A DNA stretch of 64,000 nt from Actinobacteria bacterium OV320 (GCA_001298545.1 LJCX01000027.1:620001-684000); one strand, 5' to 3'; numbered from the stretch's first letter, positions 16,010 to 24,752 are shown. Translations and numbers: made by a program. Notes: generated by a model not told the origin, from the sequence alone.

Positions 16010-17452
16010 ATGGAGATCAACGATCTGACACCGGCCGAACAGCGACTCCGGCGGGCCTTCGCCACGGGTGCGACCGTCGATTTCCGGGCGCAGGGCGAGG
16101 AGAACGGTCCCGAACGCAGCGTACGGGCTGCCGTGTTGCGGGCGTTGCTCCTCAACGGCCCCCGCGAACCGGGGGAGATAGCCGCCCTCAAGGTCGTCGG
16201 GGCCCGCGTCACCGGTCTCCTCGACCTGCGCCACGCGGTCGTCGACAGCATGATCCGCCTGGTCCACTGCCGCTTCGACGAGGCCCCGCGGCTGGTGGGC
16301 GCCCAGCTCAACTACGTCAGCCTGCGCGACTCCGAGCTGCCCGGCCTGGACGCGTCACACACCCGGATCGACGGGGGCCTGAGGCTGACCCGCTGCCGGG
16401 TCGGCGGCCAAGTCCACCTCAGCAGGGCACAGATCTCGGGTGCCCTGTACCTCGACGGGGCGGAGGTCATCGCGACGGACCTCACGGAGCCCGTCCTCCA
16501 GCTCAACCAGGTCTCCATCGACGACGACCTCTGCGCCCGCGGGCTGCGCACCCAGGGCCTGATCCGGCTCGACGGCGCCTCCGTCACCGGTTCGATCGAC
16601 CTGGAGGACGCCGAACTGAACAACCCCGGCGCGCATGTGCTGAACGCGGAGTCCCTCGACGTGGGGGCCAACCTGCTGGGCCGGCGGCTGCGCGCGTACG
16701 GCCGGATCGATCTGCGCGGCTCCCGCGTCCCCGGCCGGGTGGACCTGCTGCGCAGCTCGCTGTCCAACCCGGGCGGCACCGCGCTGCGGGCCAGCAGCTG
16801 CGTCATAGGGGAGCTCTGGCTGCGCGAGGGCCCACGGATCGAGGGCCGGCTCAATCTGCGGCGCGCCGAGGTCGGCCAGCTCCAGCTGGAGCCGGAGATG
16901 CTGCCCGACCAGGTCCGGCTGCTGGATCTCACCTACACCTTCCTCACCCCGCACGAGCCCGCCGAGCGGCGGCTGCCGATGCTGGAGCGCGACGACGGCG
17001 CGTTCGACCCGCACGCCTACGAGCAGTTGACGGGCGCCTACCGCCGCATCGGCGACGACCGCGCGGCCCGGGTGGTGCAGCTGGCCAAGCAGCGCCGGCA
17101 TCGCGGCACCCTGCCCTGGTACGGCCGGGTGTGGGGCCACCTCCAGGACGCGGCCGTCGGCTACGGGTTCCGCCCGCTGCGCGCGGCCGTCTGGCTGCTG
17201 TCCCTGCTGGCGGTCGGCTCGATCACGTACGCCGGGCACCACCCGCCCCCGCTCAAGGCGGGTGAGGCACCCGAATTCAACCCGGTCTTCTACACCCTCG
17301 ACCTGCTGCTGCCCGTGATCTCCTTCGGGCAGGAGAGCGCGTTCGCGCCGAGGGACTGGTACCAGACGCTGTCGTACGTCCTCATCGTGACCGGTTGGAT
17401 CCTGGCCACGACCGTCGTCGCCGGTGTGACCAGGACGGTCAGCCGGCAGTAG
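16010..17452 (+). CDS. Membrane-anchored beta-solenoid (pentapeptide-like repeat) protein
   Basis: The 480-residue protein has about 14 imperfect repeats of A-x-(I/V)-x-G-x-(L/I)-x-L between residues 55 and 300 (for example GARVTGLLDLRHAVV, GASVTGSIDLEDAEL, GSRVPGRVDLLRSSL), forming a right-handed beta-solenoid like pentapeptide proteins. A linker follows, then two to three hydrophobic helices at the C-terminus (AAVWLLSLLAVGSITYAG and LSYVLIVTGWILATTVVAG). Homologues are sometimes labelled oxidoreductase, but no cofactor motif is seen. It faces the quiC gene end to end (1 bp between stops), with no terminator between them. Function unknown. Confidence 0.8.
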   Translation: MEINDLTPAEQRLRRAFATGATVDFRAQGEENGPERSVRAAVLRALLLNGPREPGEIAALKVVGARVTGLLDLRHAVVDSMIRLVHCRFDEAPRLVGAQLNYVSLRDSELPGLDASHTRIDGGLRLTRCRVGGQVHLSRAQISGALYLDGAEVIATDLTEPVLQLNQVSIDDDLCARGLRTQGLIRLDGASVTGSIDLEDAELNNPGAHVLNAESLDVGANLLGRRLRAYGRIDLRGSRVPGRVDLLRSSLSNPGGTALRASSCVIGELWLREGPRIEGRLNLRRAEVGQLQLEPEMLPDQVRLLDLTYTFLTPHEPAERRLPMLERDDGAFDPHAYEQLTGAYRRIGDDRAARVVQLAKQRRHRGTLPWYGRVWGHLQDAAVGYGFRPLRAAVWLLSLLAVGSITYAGHHPPPLKAGEAPEFNPVFYTLDLLLPVISFGQESAFAPRDWYQTLSYVLIVTGWILATTVVAGVTRTVSRQ

Positions 17453-17453
17453 G

Positions 17454-19286
17454 TCAGCGCGCGGCGTGCTGGGCGGCCAGCCGCACCGGCGCGTTGGCGG
17501 CGCCGTACCCCTGATAGCCGCCCTCGCGCTGGACCAGTTCGAAGAAGACCCGGCCGACGGTGTGCGTGTAGCAGTGCCGGAAGACGCCGTGCGCGTCGCG
17601 GTCGTAGAGGATGCCGAGGTCGCGGTAGGTGTCCAGCTCGCCGTCGGCGAACTCGAAGCGGGCCGCGAGGTCGTCGTAGTAGTTCGCCGGGATGGCCAGC
17701 AGGCGTCCGCCGGCCTCGGTGAACCGGCGGGCCGCGGCCACCACGTCGTCGGTGGCCAGCGCGATGTGCCGGGCGTGCGCGGTGTCGTCACCGGGGGCCG
17801 CGCCGACGGTGAGCGGGAGGCGGACGCTGCCGTCGGTGTTGGTGACGGCGCGGCTGCGCAGCAGCCCGTAGGGGTCGGCGACGTCGACGCTCTCCTGGGC
17901 GTGGAGGCCGAGGACACCGCGATGGAAGAGCACCGCCTCGTCGAAGTGGTGCCAGGGCTGGGTGAGCGCCACGTGGTCGATGCGGACGGCGTCCGAGGCG
18001 GCCGGGGCGTGCGGTACGTCCGCGAAGTCGGAGCGCCAGTTGGGCAGTTCGGGCCGGTTCGTCGCGCACAGGAAGAGTTCCGTGCCGTCGGGGGCGGCGA
18101 CGGCGTCGAGCGGGGCGTCCTCGGCGGCGCGACGGCGGGGCAGGACGGGGGCGAGCAGTGCCTCGGCGCGGCGGGCGGCCGCCGCCGGGTCCGGTGACTC
18201 CAGGCCGAGCGCGGTGAGGGTGGTGCCGTCGACGGGGGTCCCCCCGCGCGAGCGAAGCCGGAAGCGCGGGAGGGCGGCCGGACCGGTGTTGACCAGGACG
18301 CGGGCCTCGCCCTGCTCCCACAGCTCGACGGGTTTGCCGCGGTGGCGGGCGGTGCGGGCGAAGCCGAGGCCGGTGAGGAGGGCGGCGAGGGGTTCGGCGT
18401 CGTGGGTGACCAGTTCGGCGAAGGCGACCCCGGTGGGGGCGGCGGGCGCGGGCAGGGCCCGGATCCCGGCCTCCTCCTGGAGGATCAGCAGGGAGCGGCG
18501 GGCGTCCACGGCGGTCGGGCCGGCCTCGGCCTGCCGGAAGACGTCGTTGAAGACCTCGAGCGAGAGCGGTCCGTCGTAACCGGTGCGCAGGACGTGTTTC
18601 ACCAGTCCCGCGACGTCGAAGCCGCCCTGACCGGGGAAGCAGCGGTGGTGGCGGCTCCACTGCAGGACGTCCATGCCGAGCAGCGGGGCGTCGGCCAGCT
18701 GGAGGAAGAAGATCTTCTCGCCGGGGATGTCCTCGATGCCTTCGAGGTCCTTCGGATCGGAGCTGCGGGACAGGATGTGGAAGCTGTCCAGACAGGTGCC
18801 GAGCGCGGGGTGGCCGGCCGCCTCGACGATGCGCCAGGCGTGGTCGTAGGTGCTGACGTGCCGTCCCCAGGCGAGCGCCTCGTAGGCGACGCGGATGCCG
18901 AAGTCCTGTGCCAGGTCGGCCAGTTCGCTGAGCTGCCCGGCGGCGAGCGCGTCGTCGTCGGCCGCGAGCGGGGAGACGCTGGAGCAGACCAGGACGGTGT
19001 CCGCGCCGAGCCTTTCCATCAGCTGGAACTTGTGCCGGGCGCGGCGCAGGTTGCGGGCGAACTCCTCGGCCGGCACCGCCTCGATGTCCCGCATCGGCTG
19101 GTAGAGATCGACGCCCAGGCCGAGGTCGGCGCAGCGGGCGCGGATCTCCTCCGGGGTGAGGGGACTCGCGAGCAGGTCGTTCTCGAAGATCTCGACGCCG
19201 TCGAAACCGGCCCGGGCGGCGGCCGTGAGCTTCTCGGTGAGGGATCCGCTGAGGGAGACGGTGGCTATCGACGTACGCACGGTCAT
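17454..19286 (-). CDS. quiC: Bifunctional 3-dehydroshikimate dehydratase (TIM barrel) fused to an HPPD/VOC domain
   Basis: The 610-residue protein joins two modules, as in Pseudomonas QuiC1. Residues 1-270 are an AP-endonuclease-2-type TIM barrel with metal ligands in VAYEALAW, CLDSFH and LSLEVFND. Residues 290-610 are a hydroxyphenylpyruvate-dioxygenase-like VOC domain with IDHVALTQP, ARHIALATDD and VFFELVQREGGYQGYG. The barrel dehydrates 3-dehydroshikimate to protocatechuate. The ATG 19286 follows CGAAGGAGC; the open frame continues upstream into a repeat and is not expected to be translated. It is downstream of aroE and part of a shikimate/quinate utilisation set. Confidence 0.9.
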   Translation of the reverse strand: MTVRTSIATVSLSGSLTEKLTAAARAGFDGVEIFENDLLASPLTPEEIRARCADLGLGVDLYQPMRDIEAVPAEEFARNLRRARHKFQLMERLGADTVLVCSSVSPLAADDDALAAGQLSELADLAQDFGIRVAYEALAWGRHVSTYDHAWRIVEAAGHPALGTCLDSFHILSRSSDPKDLEGIEDIPGEKIFFLQLADAPLLGMDVLQWSRHHRCFPGQGGFDVAGLVKHVLRTGYDGPLSLEVFNDVFRQAEAGPTAVDARRSLLILQEEAGIRALPAPAAPTGVAFAELVTHDAEPLAALLTGLGFARTARHRGKPVELWEQGEARVLVNTGPAALPRFRLRSRGGTPVDGTTLTALGLESPDPAAAARRAEALLAPVLPRRRAAEDAPLDAVAAPDGTELFLCATNRPELPNWRSDFADVPHAPAASDAVRIDHVALTQPWHHFDEAVLFHRGVLGLHAQESVDVADPYGLLRSRAVTNTDGSVRLPLTVGAAPGDDTAHARHIALATDDVVAAARRFTEAGGRLLAIPANYYDDLAARFEFADGELDTYRDLGILYDRDAHGVFRHCYTHTVGRVFFELVQREGGYQGYGAANAPVRLAAQHAAR

Positions 19287-19355
19287 GCTCCTTCGAGGGC
19301 TGTGCCGCGACCCGTCGGGGGCGCGGGGCGGACATCTGCGGCTGTCATGGGGCGT

Positions 19356-19471
19356 GGCCCGCGGCCGTCGTACGCCATGGTCCGCGACCGTCGTACGCCA
19401 TGGTCCGCGACCGTCGTACGGCATGGGCCCGCGGCCGTCGTACGCCATGGTCCGCTGCCGTCATACGGCAT
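19356..19471. repeat. Five tandem 23-24-bp repeats between quiC and aroE
   Basis: Units start at 19356, 19379, 19402, 19425 and 19449, with the shared form GG(T/C)CCGCGxCCGTCGTACG and then (C/G)CAT. The last unit overlaps the aroE stop codon region. A related 14-bp core, GTCGTACGCCATGG, recurs at 31095-31108 between the ribA-like and flavin oxidase genes, so this is a dispersed family. No protein domain is encoded. The units may be an intergenic repeat element or mRNA-processing spacer. Confidence 0.8.
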
Positions 19472-20357
19472 GGCCCGCCGAGTGCTCGGCGCCCCGGGCC
19501 ATCTCCGCGAAGTCGGCCAGCATGCCGACGCTGTCCGGCTCGCGGCCGGTGAACAGCCGGAAGGCGTCCACGGCCTGGAAGACGGCCATGCCGCCCCCGT
19601 CCAGCGTGGCGCAGCCGACCGCGCGCGCGGTGCGCAGCAGCTCGGTCTCCAGCGGACGGTAGACGACCTCGGCGACCCACAGGTCGGGGCGCAGCAGCCC
19701 GGCCGGGAAGGGCAGGCCGGGGTGGGCGGCCATGCCGGTGGGAGTGGCGTGCACGACGCCGTCGGCCTGTGCGAGCAGATCGGCCAGCCGGTCGGGGGCC
19801 GCGGCCACGGCCCGGCCGGGTCCGAAGTGCCGGTTGAGGGAACCGGCGAGATCCGCGGCCCGGTCGGCCAGCGCGTCCACGACGGTGACCTGGCCGGCGC
19901 CCAGCGTGAGGGTGGCGTGCGCGACGGCGGCGCCCGCCCCACCGGCGCCCAGCTGCACCACCCGCTCCAGCGGCACGTCGGGCAGACCGCGCGCGAAAGA
20001 GGCGGCGAATCCGGTGACGTCGGTGTTGTGGCCGACGGCCCGGCCGTCCTCGAAGACCACGGTGTTGACCGCGCCGAGCGCCTCGGCCTGCGGGGCGAGC
20101 GCGTCGAGGTGCGGGATGACCAGCTGCTTGCACGGGTGCGTAATGTTGAGCCCGTCGAAGCCGAGGTCACGGGCGGCGCGCACCAGGTCGCCCACCGCCT
20201 CGGGCGCCAGACCCAGCACGTCGATGTCGATGAGCCGGTACAGGTACCGCAGGCCCTGTCGGTCGGCCTCCCGCTCGTGCAGCGCCGGGCTGAGGGACGG
20301 ACCGATGCCGGAGCCGATCAGTCCGACGAGATACGAGTCCTTGAAGACGACGGCCAC
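19461..20357 (-). CDS. aroE: Shikimate dehydrogenase (catabolic AroE/QuiB-type)
   Basis: The 298-residue NAD(P) enzyme interconverts shikimate and 3-dehydroshikimate. It has the substrate-binding SLSPALHE (Ser-x-Ser), NITHPCKQ with the catalytic Lys, NTDVTGF (Asn/Asp pair), and the glycine-rich GAGGAGAAVAHA loop. The start is GTG 20357 behind a perfect AGGAGGTCC. Linkage to quiC, a TetR regulator and a transporter points to a catabolic rather than biosynthetic role. It is divergent from the TetR gene, with an operator at 20377-20406. Confidence 0.92.
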   Translation of the reverse strand: MAVVFKDSYLVGLIGSGIGPSLSPALHEREADRQGLRYLYRLIDIDVLGLAPEAVGDLVRAARDLGFDGLNITHPCKQLVIPHLDALAPQAEALGAVNTVVFEDGRAVGHNTDVTGFAASFARGLPDVPLERVVQLGAGGAGAAVAHATLTLGAGQVTVVDALADRAADLAGSLNRHFGPGRAVAAAPDRLADLLAQADGVVHATPTGMAAHPGLPFPAGLLRPDLWVAEVVYRPLETELLRTARAVGCATLDGGGMAVFQAVDAFRLFTGREPDSVGMLADFAEMARGAEHSAGHAV

Positions 20358-20376
20358 GGCGGACCTCCTGATCGGC

Positions 20377-20406
20377 TGGCTAATGTACGAACTGGTGAGT
20401 TAGTCA
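20377..20406. promoter_or_regulatory. Operator 1 of the shikimate/quinate regulon
   Basis: Arms TGGCTAA and TTAGTCA flank a 16-bp centre. Read towards aroE, the site matches the one at 21426-21455: both have ACTAACT, then CCAGT two bases on, then GT and ATTAGCC. It covers the divergent aroE/TetR promoter region. Confidence 0.75.
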
Positions 20407-20507
20407 TAACACTCAGGCGGACTCCGAGGGAAGCCCTCACACGTCACGGGACGGGGGCGGGCTTCTAGAATCTCGACACTGCACCCACGCCGCCCGAAGG
20501 AACCTGG

Positions 20508-21179
20508 ATGACCAGCGTCGACGAACCGGCACGACCCCACGGCAACGGGCGCCTGCGCGACGCCGCCCGGACCCGGGCCGAGATCCTCGACGTGGCGACG
20601 CTGGAATTCGCCCGGGTCGGCTACGCCGGGGCCCGGGTCGACGACATCGCCGCCCGCACCAGCACCACCAAGCGGATGATCTACTACTACTTCGGCGGCA
20701 AGGAGCAGCTCTTCACCGCCGTCCTGGAGCGGGCGTACGGAGTGATCCGCGAGGCCGAGCAGCAGCTCGACGTCGAGCATCTCGACCCGGTCGCGGCCAT
20801 CCGCCGGCTGGCGGAGCTGACCTTCGACCACCACGAGCAGCACCCCGACTTCATCCGCCTGGTGAGCATCGAGAACATCCACGAGGCCGAGCACATCGCC
20901 GCCTCCGAGAAGCTCGGGCGGATCGGCTCCCCCGCACTCGACGTGATCGGCCGCATCCTCGCCTCCGGACGGGAGTCCGGCCTCTTCACGGCCGAGGTGG
21001 ACGCCGTGGACCTGCACGCGATGATCAGCTCCTTCTGCTTCTTCCGGGTGGCCAACCGGCACACGTTCGGCGCCCTGTTCGGCCGCGACCTGGTGGACCC
21101 GGCGCAGCGGGAGCACTACCGGGCCATGCTCGGCGACATGGTGATCGCCTATCTGACGGCGGAGCGCGCGACGGACTGA
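20508..21179 (+). CDS. TetR-family regulator of the shikimate/quinate genes
   Basis: The 223-residue protein has a canonical TetR HTH (about residues 20-65; ILDVATLEFARVGYAGARV and STTKRMIYYYFGGKEQLF) and a helical ligand domain with VSIENIHEAEHIA. The ATG lies 4 bp after GGAACCTGG; a TAGAAT -10-like element lies at 20466. It is divergent from aroE, and two near-identical dyads flank this gene, one in each neighbouring promoter, so it most likely controls aroE-quiC, itself and the transporter, with shikimate, quinate or protocatechuate as inducer. Confidence 0.88.
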   Translation: MTSVDEPARPHGNGRLRDAARTRAEILDVATLEFARVGYAGARVDDIAARTSTTKRMIYYYFGGKEQLFTAVLERAYGVIREAEQQLDVEHLDPVAAIRRLAELTFDHHEQHPDFIRLVSIENIHEAEHIAASEKLGRIGSPALDVIGRILASGRESGLFTAEVDAVDLHAMISSFCFFRVANRHTFGALFGRDLVDPAQREHYRAMLGDMVIAYLTAERATD

Positions 21180-21553
21180 CCGGGGACCGGTCCGGCGAGC
21201 CGACCCGACGGACCGACCCGGTCGGCCGGTACGCCAGGCCGGTGCGACCGAGGACCCTCCGGCGCGCCGCCCCGACGGGCTCGGCCGGAGCGCCGGCCCG
21301 GCGTGCCGAGCGGTGCCGACCGGGCCGACCGGTCCCGGTGGAACGACGCCGGGCCTCCGTCAAAGATCCTTCGGCGCCACCTATTGACAGCGGAGAAACA
21401 TCAGCGCAACATCCGTAGCCATCCGCTACTAACTACCCAGTGGGTTAATTAGCCGGGCACGCACCCGGCGCAGCCGCCCCGCACCCCAGGGGACCGGCCC
21501 TACTCCCCTTGCCTCACTCCACGTACGTTGGAGTTCCCTCGAAGGAGCACGCC
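21180..21553. other. 374-bp intergenic region before the MHS transporter
   Basis: No gene is seen. The left two thirds are extremely G+C-rich, with a long-range inverted repeat (GGGGACCGGTCC near 21182 against GACCGGTCCCGG near 21330) that may end the TetR transcript. The right part becomes A+T-rich and contains the second regulon operator (21426-21455) and the transporter ribosome site GAAGGAG (21541-21547). Confidence 0.55.
21426..21455. promoter_or_regulatory. Operator 2 of the shikimate/quinate regulon
   Basis: ACTAACT, CCAGT, GT and ATTAGCC occur with the same spacing and the same orientation to the gene as in operator 1 (about 20 of 30 positions identical), and the site is itself partly symmetric. 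It lies about 100 bp before the transporter start. Confidence 0.75.
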
Positions 21554-22894
21554 GTGTCCGTCCCCGCCGCACCTCCCGGCCAGCCGAAGAAAGCCGCCAC
21601 GGCGGCCTGGATCGGCAGCGCTCTGGAGTACTACGACTTCTTCATCTACGGCAGCGCGGCAGCACTGATCTTCCCGAAGGTCTTCTTCGACGAGTCCGAC
21701 CCGGCCACCGCGACCCTGCTGTCGCTGGCCACCTTCGGTGTCGCCTACGCGGCCCGGCCCGTCGGCGCGCTCTTCCTCGGCCACTTCGGCGACCGCGTGG
21801 GCCGCAAGAAGATCATGGTCTTCACGCTCATCCTGATGGGCGTCTCGACGTTCCTCATCGGCTGCCTGCCCACCCGCGCACAGGTCGGCACGCTCGCGCC
21901 CGTCCTGCTGGTGCTGTGCCGCGTCCTCCAGGGCATCTCCGCGGCCGGGGAGCAGGCCAGCGCCAACTCCATGACGCTGGAACACGCGCCGTCGGAGCGG
22001 CGGGGCTTCTTCACCAGTTTCACCCTCAGCGGCACCCAGGGCGGTCAGCTCCTCGCCACGCTCGTCTTCATCCCGATCGCCGCCCTCCCCGAGAAGCAGC
22101 TGCTGTCCTGGGGCTGGCGGGTCCCGTTCTGGCTGAGCATCGCGGTCGCCGTGGCCGGCTACGTCATCCGCCGCAAGCTGGAGGAGACCCCGGCCTTCGC
22201 CGCCCAGCAGGCCACCGGTGAGGTCGTCAAGCTGCCGCTGGCGGTACTGATGCGCGACCACTGGGCGGACGTCCTGCGGGTGGTCGCGGGCGCGCTCGTG
22301 GCCTCGGTCAGCACCATCTTCACGGTGTGGGCGCTGGCCTACGCGACCAGCGACTCGGTCGGGATGAGCCGCACCTCCATGCTGTGGGTGGGCGCGCTGG
22401 CCAACGTGGTCGCGCTGGCGGCCATCCCGGCGTGGGCCACGCTCTCCGACCGCATCGGCCGCCGTCCGGTGTACCTGATCGGCGCGGCCGGCAGCGCGGT
22501 GATGATGTTCGCCTACCTGTGGGCGATCTCCACCGGCTCCTACCCGCTGATCCTGCTGCTGGGCATCGCCACCTTCGGCGTGGTCTACAGCGCCGCGAAC
22601 GGCGTGTGGCCCTCCTTCTACGGTGAGATGTTCTCCACCCGGGTCCGCCTGTCCGGCATGGCGATCGGCACCCAGATCGGCTTCGCGGTGGCCGGCTTCG
22701 CGGTCACCTTCGCCGCGCAGATCGCCGGCCCGGACGGCGACGGCTGGTCCTCGGTGGCCCTCTTCACGGCGGCGCTGTGCGTCCCGCCGGTGATCGCGGC
22801 CCTGTCGGCCCGGGAGACCGCGAAGATCCCGACGGAGCAGCTGGGCGAGCGGGGGGCGCACAAGGCGTCCCAGCCGGAAACGGTTTCCGCCTGA
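21554..22894 (+). CDS. MFS transporter, metabolite:H+ symporter (MHS) type, likely shikimate/quinate/protocatechuate uptake
   Basis: The 446-residue inner-membrane protein has the MHS-family start WIGSALEYYDFFIYG, the loop 2-3 motif GHFGDRVGRKKIMV and a second copy LSDRIGRRPVYLIG, with about 12 hydrophobic helices. Family members include ShiA and other aromatic-acid symporters. The GTG 21554 sits 6 bp after GAAGGAG. The matching operator in its promoter ties it to aroE-quiC, so uptake of shikimate, quinate or a related hydroaromatic acid is the best prediction. A G+C-rich hairpin follows. Confidence 0.9.
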   Translation: MSVPAAPPGQPKKAATAAWIGSALEYYDFFIYGSAAALIFPKVFFDESDPATATLLSLATFGVAYAARPVGALFLGHFGDRVGRKKIMVFTLILMGVSTFLIGCLPTRAQVGTLAPVLLVLCRVLQGISAAGEQASANSMTLEHAPSERRGFFTSFTLSGTQGGQLLATLVFIPIAALPEKQLLSWGWRVPFWLSIAVAVAGYVIRRKLEETPAFAAQQATGEVVKLPLAVLMRDHWADVLRVVAGALVASVSTIFTVWALAYATSDSVGMSRTSMLWVGALANVVALAAIPAWATLSDRIGRRPVYLIGAAGSAVMMFAYLWAISTGSYPLILLLGIATFGVVYSAANGVWPSFYGEMFSTRVRLSGMAIGTQIGFAVAGFAVTFAAQIAGPDGDGWSSVALFTAALCVPPVIAALSARETAKIPTEQLGERGAHKASQPETVSA

Positions 22895-22935
22895 TCCCGG
22901 GTCCGCCCCGCAGATTCGCCCCTGCCCCTGCCCCT

Positions 22936-22965
22936 GCCCCCGGCCGCCTTCTCGGCGCCGGGGGC
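22936..22965 (+). terminator. Hairpin after the MHS transporter
   Basis: Arms GCCCCCGGC and GCCGGGGGC pair perfectly over a 12-nt loop, 41 bp past the stop codon. Confidence 0.6.
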
Positions 22966-22994
22966 TCGGCCGTGCGGGCCGGTGGGGCAGAGCG

Positions 22995-23026
22995 GCGGAC
23001 GGGCGGACGGGCGGACGGGCGGACGG
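22995..23026. repeat. Four tandem copies of GCGGACGG
   Basis: Four exact 8-bp units lie in the gap between the convergent transporter and TetR genes, followed by a looser run of GGTGA-containing repeats. It is probably a slippage microsatellite and may vary between strains. Confidence 0.8.
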
Positions 23027-23093
23027 GCAAGGGTGACCCGCAGGGGGGGCGGGCAAGAGGTGACCGGCAGGGGTGATCGGCAAGAGGTGACGC

Positions 23094-23717
23094 TCAGTCC
23101 TGGGAAACGCCGGGAACGGCCCGCTCGACCGCCGCGTCCAGCAGGGGAGCCAGCTCCGTCGCGACCGTCGTCAGGGCCCGGACGTCCCGTTCCGCCCGGG
23201 CGATCAGGATCGCTCCCTCCAGGGCGCTGATCATGAGGGTGGCGAGTGAGCCGGCCCGGGCCGCCGGGACGCCCATGCCGGTCAGGGCCTCGGCGACCGG
23301 GCCGGTCCAGGCGGCGAACGCGGCGGCCGCCGCCTCCCGGGTGGCGTCGCCGGAAGCCGCGCAGTCGACGGTCGCGGCGGCGACGGGACAGCCGGCGGCG
23401 AACCCGGACGCCGTGTACTCGTCCGTCCACTGGCGCACCATCGCGGCGAAGAGCCCGGCGGGAGTCGGCCCGCCGGCCCGCGCCGACTCGTCGAGGAATC
23501 GGGCCACGCGTCTGCCGGCGTAGCGGCCCGCCCAGTCCACGGCCTCGTTGACGAGCTGCTGCTTGCCGCCGGGAAAGTAGTGCTGGAGCGAGCCCCGGGG
23601 CGCACCGGCGTGGACGGCGACCTCCCGCATTCCGGTCGCGCCGACTCCCTCGCGGCGGATGAGCTGGGCCGCGCTGAAGACCATCCGCTCACGGGGTCCG
23701 CGTTCGGGCACCGGCAT
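23094..23717 (-). CDS. TetR/AcrR-family regulator (LmrA/YxaF-like)
   Basis: The 207-residue protein has the HTH of the YxaF/LmrA branch (GVGATGMREVAVHAGAPRGS then LQHYFPGGKQQLVNEAV) and the matching C-terminal domain (GCPVAAATVDCA, about residue 110). Such repressors often bind two adjacent palindromes and control the divergent gene, here the NAD(P)-dependent dehydrogenase at 23844. Two palindromes lie exactly in the gap (23769-23813). Confidence 0.88.
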   Translation of the reverse strand: MPVPERGPRERMVFSAAQLIRREGVGATGMREVAVHAGAPRGSLQHYFPGGKQQLVNEAVDWAGRYAGRRVARFLDESARAGGPTPAGLFAAMVRQWTDEYTASGFAAGCPVAAATVDCAASGDATREAAAAAFAAWTGPVAEALTGMGVPAARAGSLATLMISALEGAILIARAERDVRALTTVATELAPLLDAAVERAVPGVSQD

Positions 23718-23768
23718 GGTCGGCCTCCTCCGGGCTGGGGCACTCGCCGCATCCTGCGCCAGGGAATC

Positions 23769-23813
23769 CTATGACCGCCGTCATGGAGTTCGCTACTATG
23801 ACCGCGGTCATAG
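23769..23813. promoter_or_regulatory. Paired TetR operators between divergent genes
   Basis: Site A, CTATGACCGCCGTCATGG (23769-23786), is near-symmetric; site B, CTATGACCGCGGTCATAG (23796-23813), is a perfect 18-bp palindrome. Their starts are 27 bp apart. Both share CTATGACCGC and lie between the TetR gene and the dehydrogenase gene. Confidence 0.8.
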
Positions 23814-23843
23814 AACACGGGGAGAGGCAGAGAGGCAGGCGCC

Positions 23844-24752
23844 ATGCAGGTCGGATTCATCGGTCTGGGCGTGATGGGCCGCCCCATGGCGTTGCGGCTG
23901 GCCCGCGCCCGGGCGCCCCTCGTGGTGTGGAACCGTTCGGCGGCCCCCGCCGAGGCTCTGCGGGCGGCCGGCGCCGAGGTCGCGGCGGACCCCGCCGATG
24001 TGTTCGCCCGTGCCGACGTCGTGATCCTCATGCTGGCCGACGAGGCCGCCGTCGACACCGTCCTCGGCCGCGGCACCCCGGACTTCGGCCCGCGGGTCGA
24101 CCGGCGCGTGGTCGTCACCATGGGCACGACCTCGCCCGAGTACTCGGGCGCACTGGAGGCGGACGTGCGCGCGGCGGGTGGCCGCTACGTCGAGGCGCCC
24201 GTGTCCGGCTCGCGGGTCCCGGCCGAGCAGGGCCGGCTGGTGGCGATGCTCGCCGGCGAGGAGGAGGCCGTGGACACCGTACGGCCGCTGCTCGCCCCGA
24301 TGTGTCACGAGACGTTCCGCTGCGGGGCGGCGCCCGGCGCGCTGCTGATGAAGCTCGCGGTGAACCTGTTCCTGATCACGCAGGTGACCGGCCTGACCGA
24401 GGCGTTCCACTTCGCGCAGCGGCAGGGACTGGACCGGCGGCTGTTCCTGGACGTCGTGGCGGCCGGCCCGCTGGCGAGCGGGGTCTCGCGGATGAAGGCG
24501 CCCAAGCTGCTGACGGGCGACTTCGCGGTGCAGGCCGCCGCGCTGGACGTCCTGAAGAACAACCGCCTCATCGCCGACGCCGCACGCGCCTGCGGCCTGG
24601 CCTCCCCGCTCCTCGACACCTGCCACGCCCTGTTCGAGGAGACCGTGGCCCTGGGCCACGCGGGCGCGGACATGGTCGCCGTCCTGCGCGCCCTGGAGGC
24701 CCGCAGCGACGCCGGCGGTGCCGGCGACGCCCGCAACGGGTCCCCCGGCTAG
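23844..24752 (+). CDS. NAD(P)-dependent beta-hydroxyacid dehydrogenase family protein
   Basis: The 302-residue enzyme belongs to the 3-hydroxyisobutyrate/6-phosphogluconate dehydrogenase superfamily. It has the N-terminal GFIGLGVMGRPMA loop, the VEAPVSGSRVPAEQG substrate motif (about residue 118) and the helix with GALLMKLAVNLFL carrying the catalytic Lys. Reduction of an aldehyde or beta-hydroxyacid, or an imine-reductase-like activity, is possible; substrate unknown. It is controlled by the divergent TetR through the paired operators. Its stop codon overlaps that of the convergent PPOX gene. Confidence 0.85.
   Translation: MQVGFIGLGVMGRPMALRLARARAPLVVWNRSAAPAEALRAAGAEVAADPADVFARADVVILMLADEAAVDTVLGRGTPDFGPRVDRRVVVTMGTTSPEYSGALEADVRAAGGRYVEAPVSGSRVPAEQGRLVAMLAGEEEAVDTVRPLLAPMCHETFRCGAAPGALLMKLAVNLFLITQVTGLTEAFHFAQRQGLDRRLFLDVVAAGPLASGVSRMKAPKLLTGDFAVQAAALDVLKNNRLIADAARACGLASPLLDTCHALFEETVALGHAGADMVAVLRALEARSDAGGAGDARNGSPG

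Noticed and set aside
19287..19448. N-terminal extension of quiC encoded by the tandem repeats
   Set aside because: The frame is open through the repeat, but the strong AAGGAG site and the conserved protein start point to ATG 19286.
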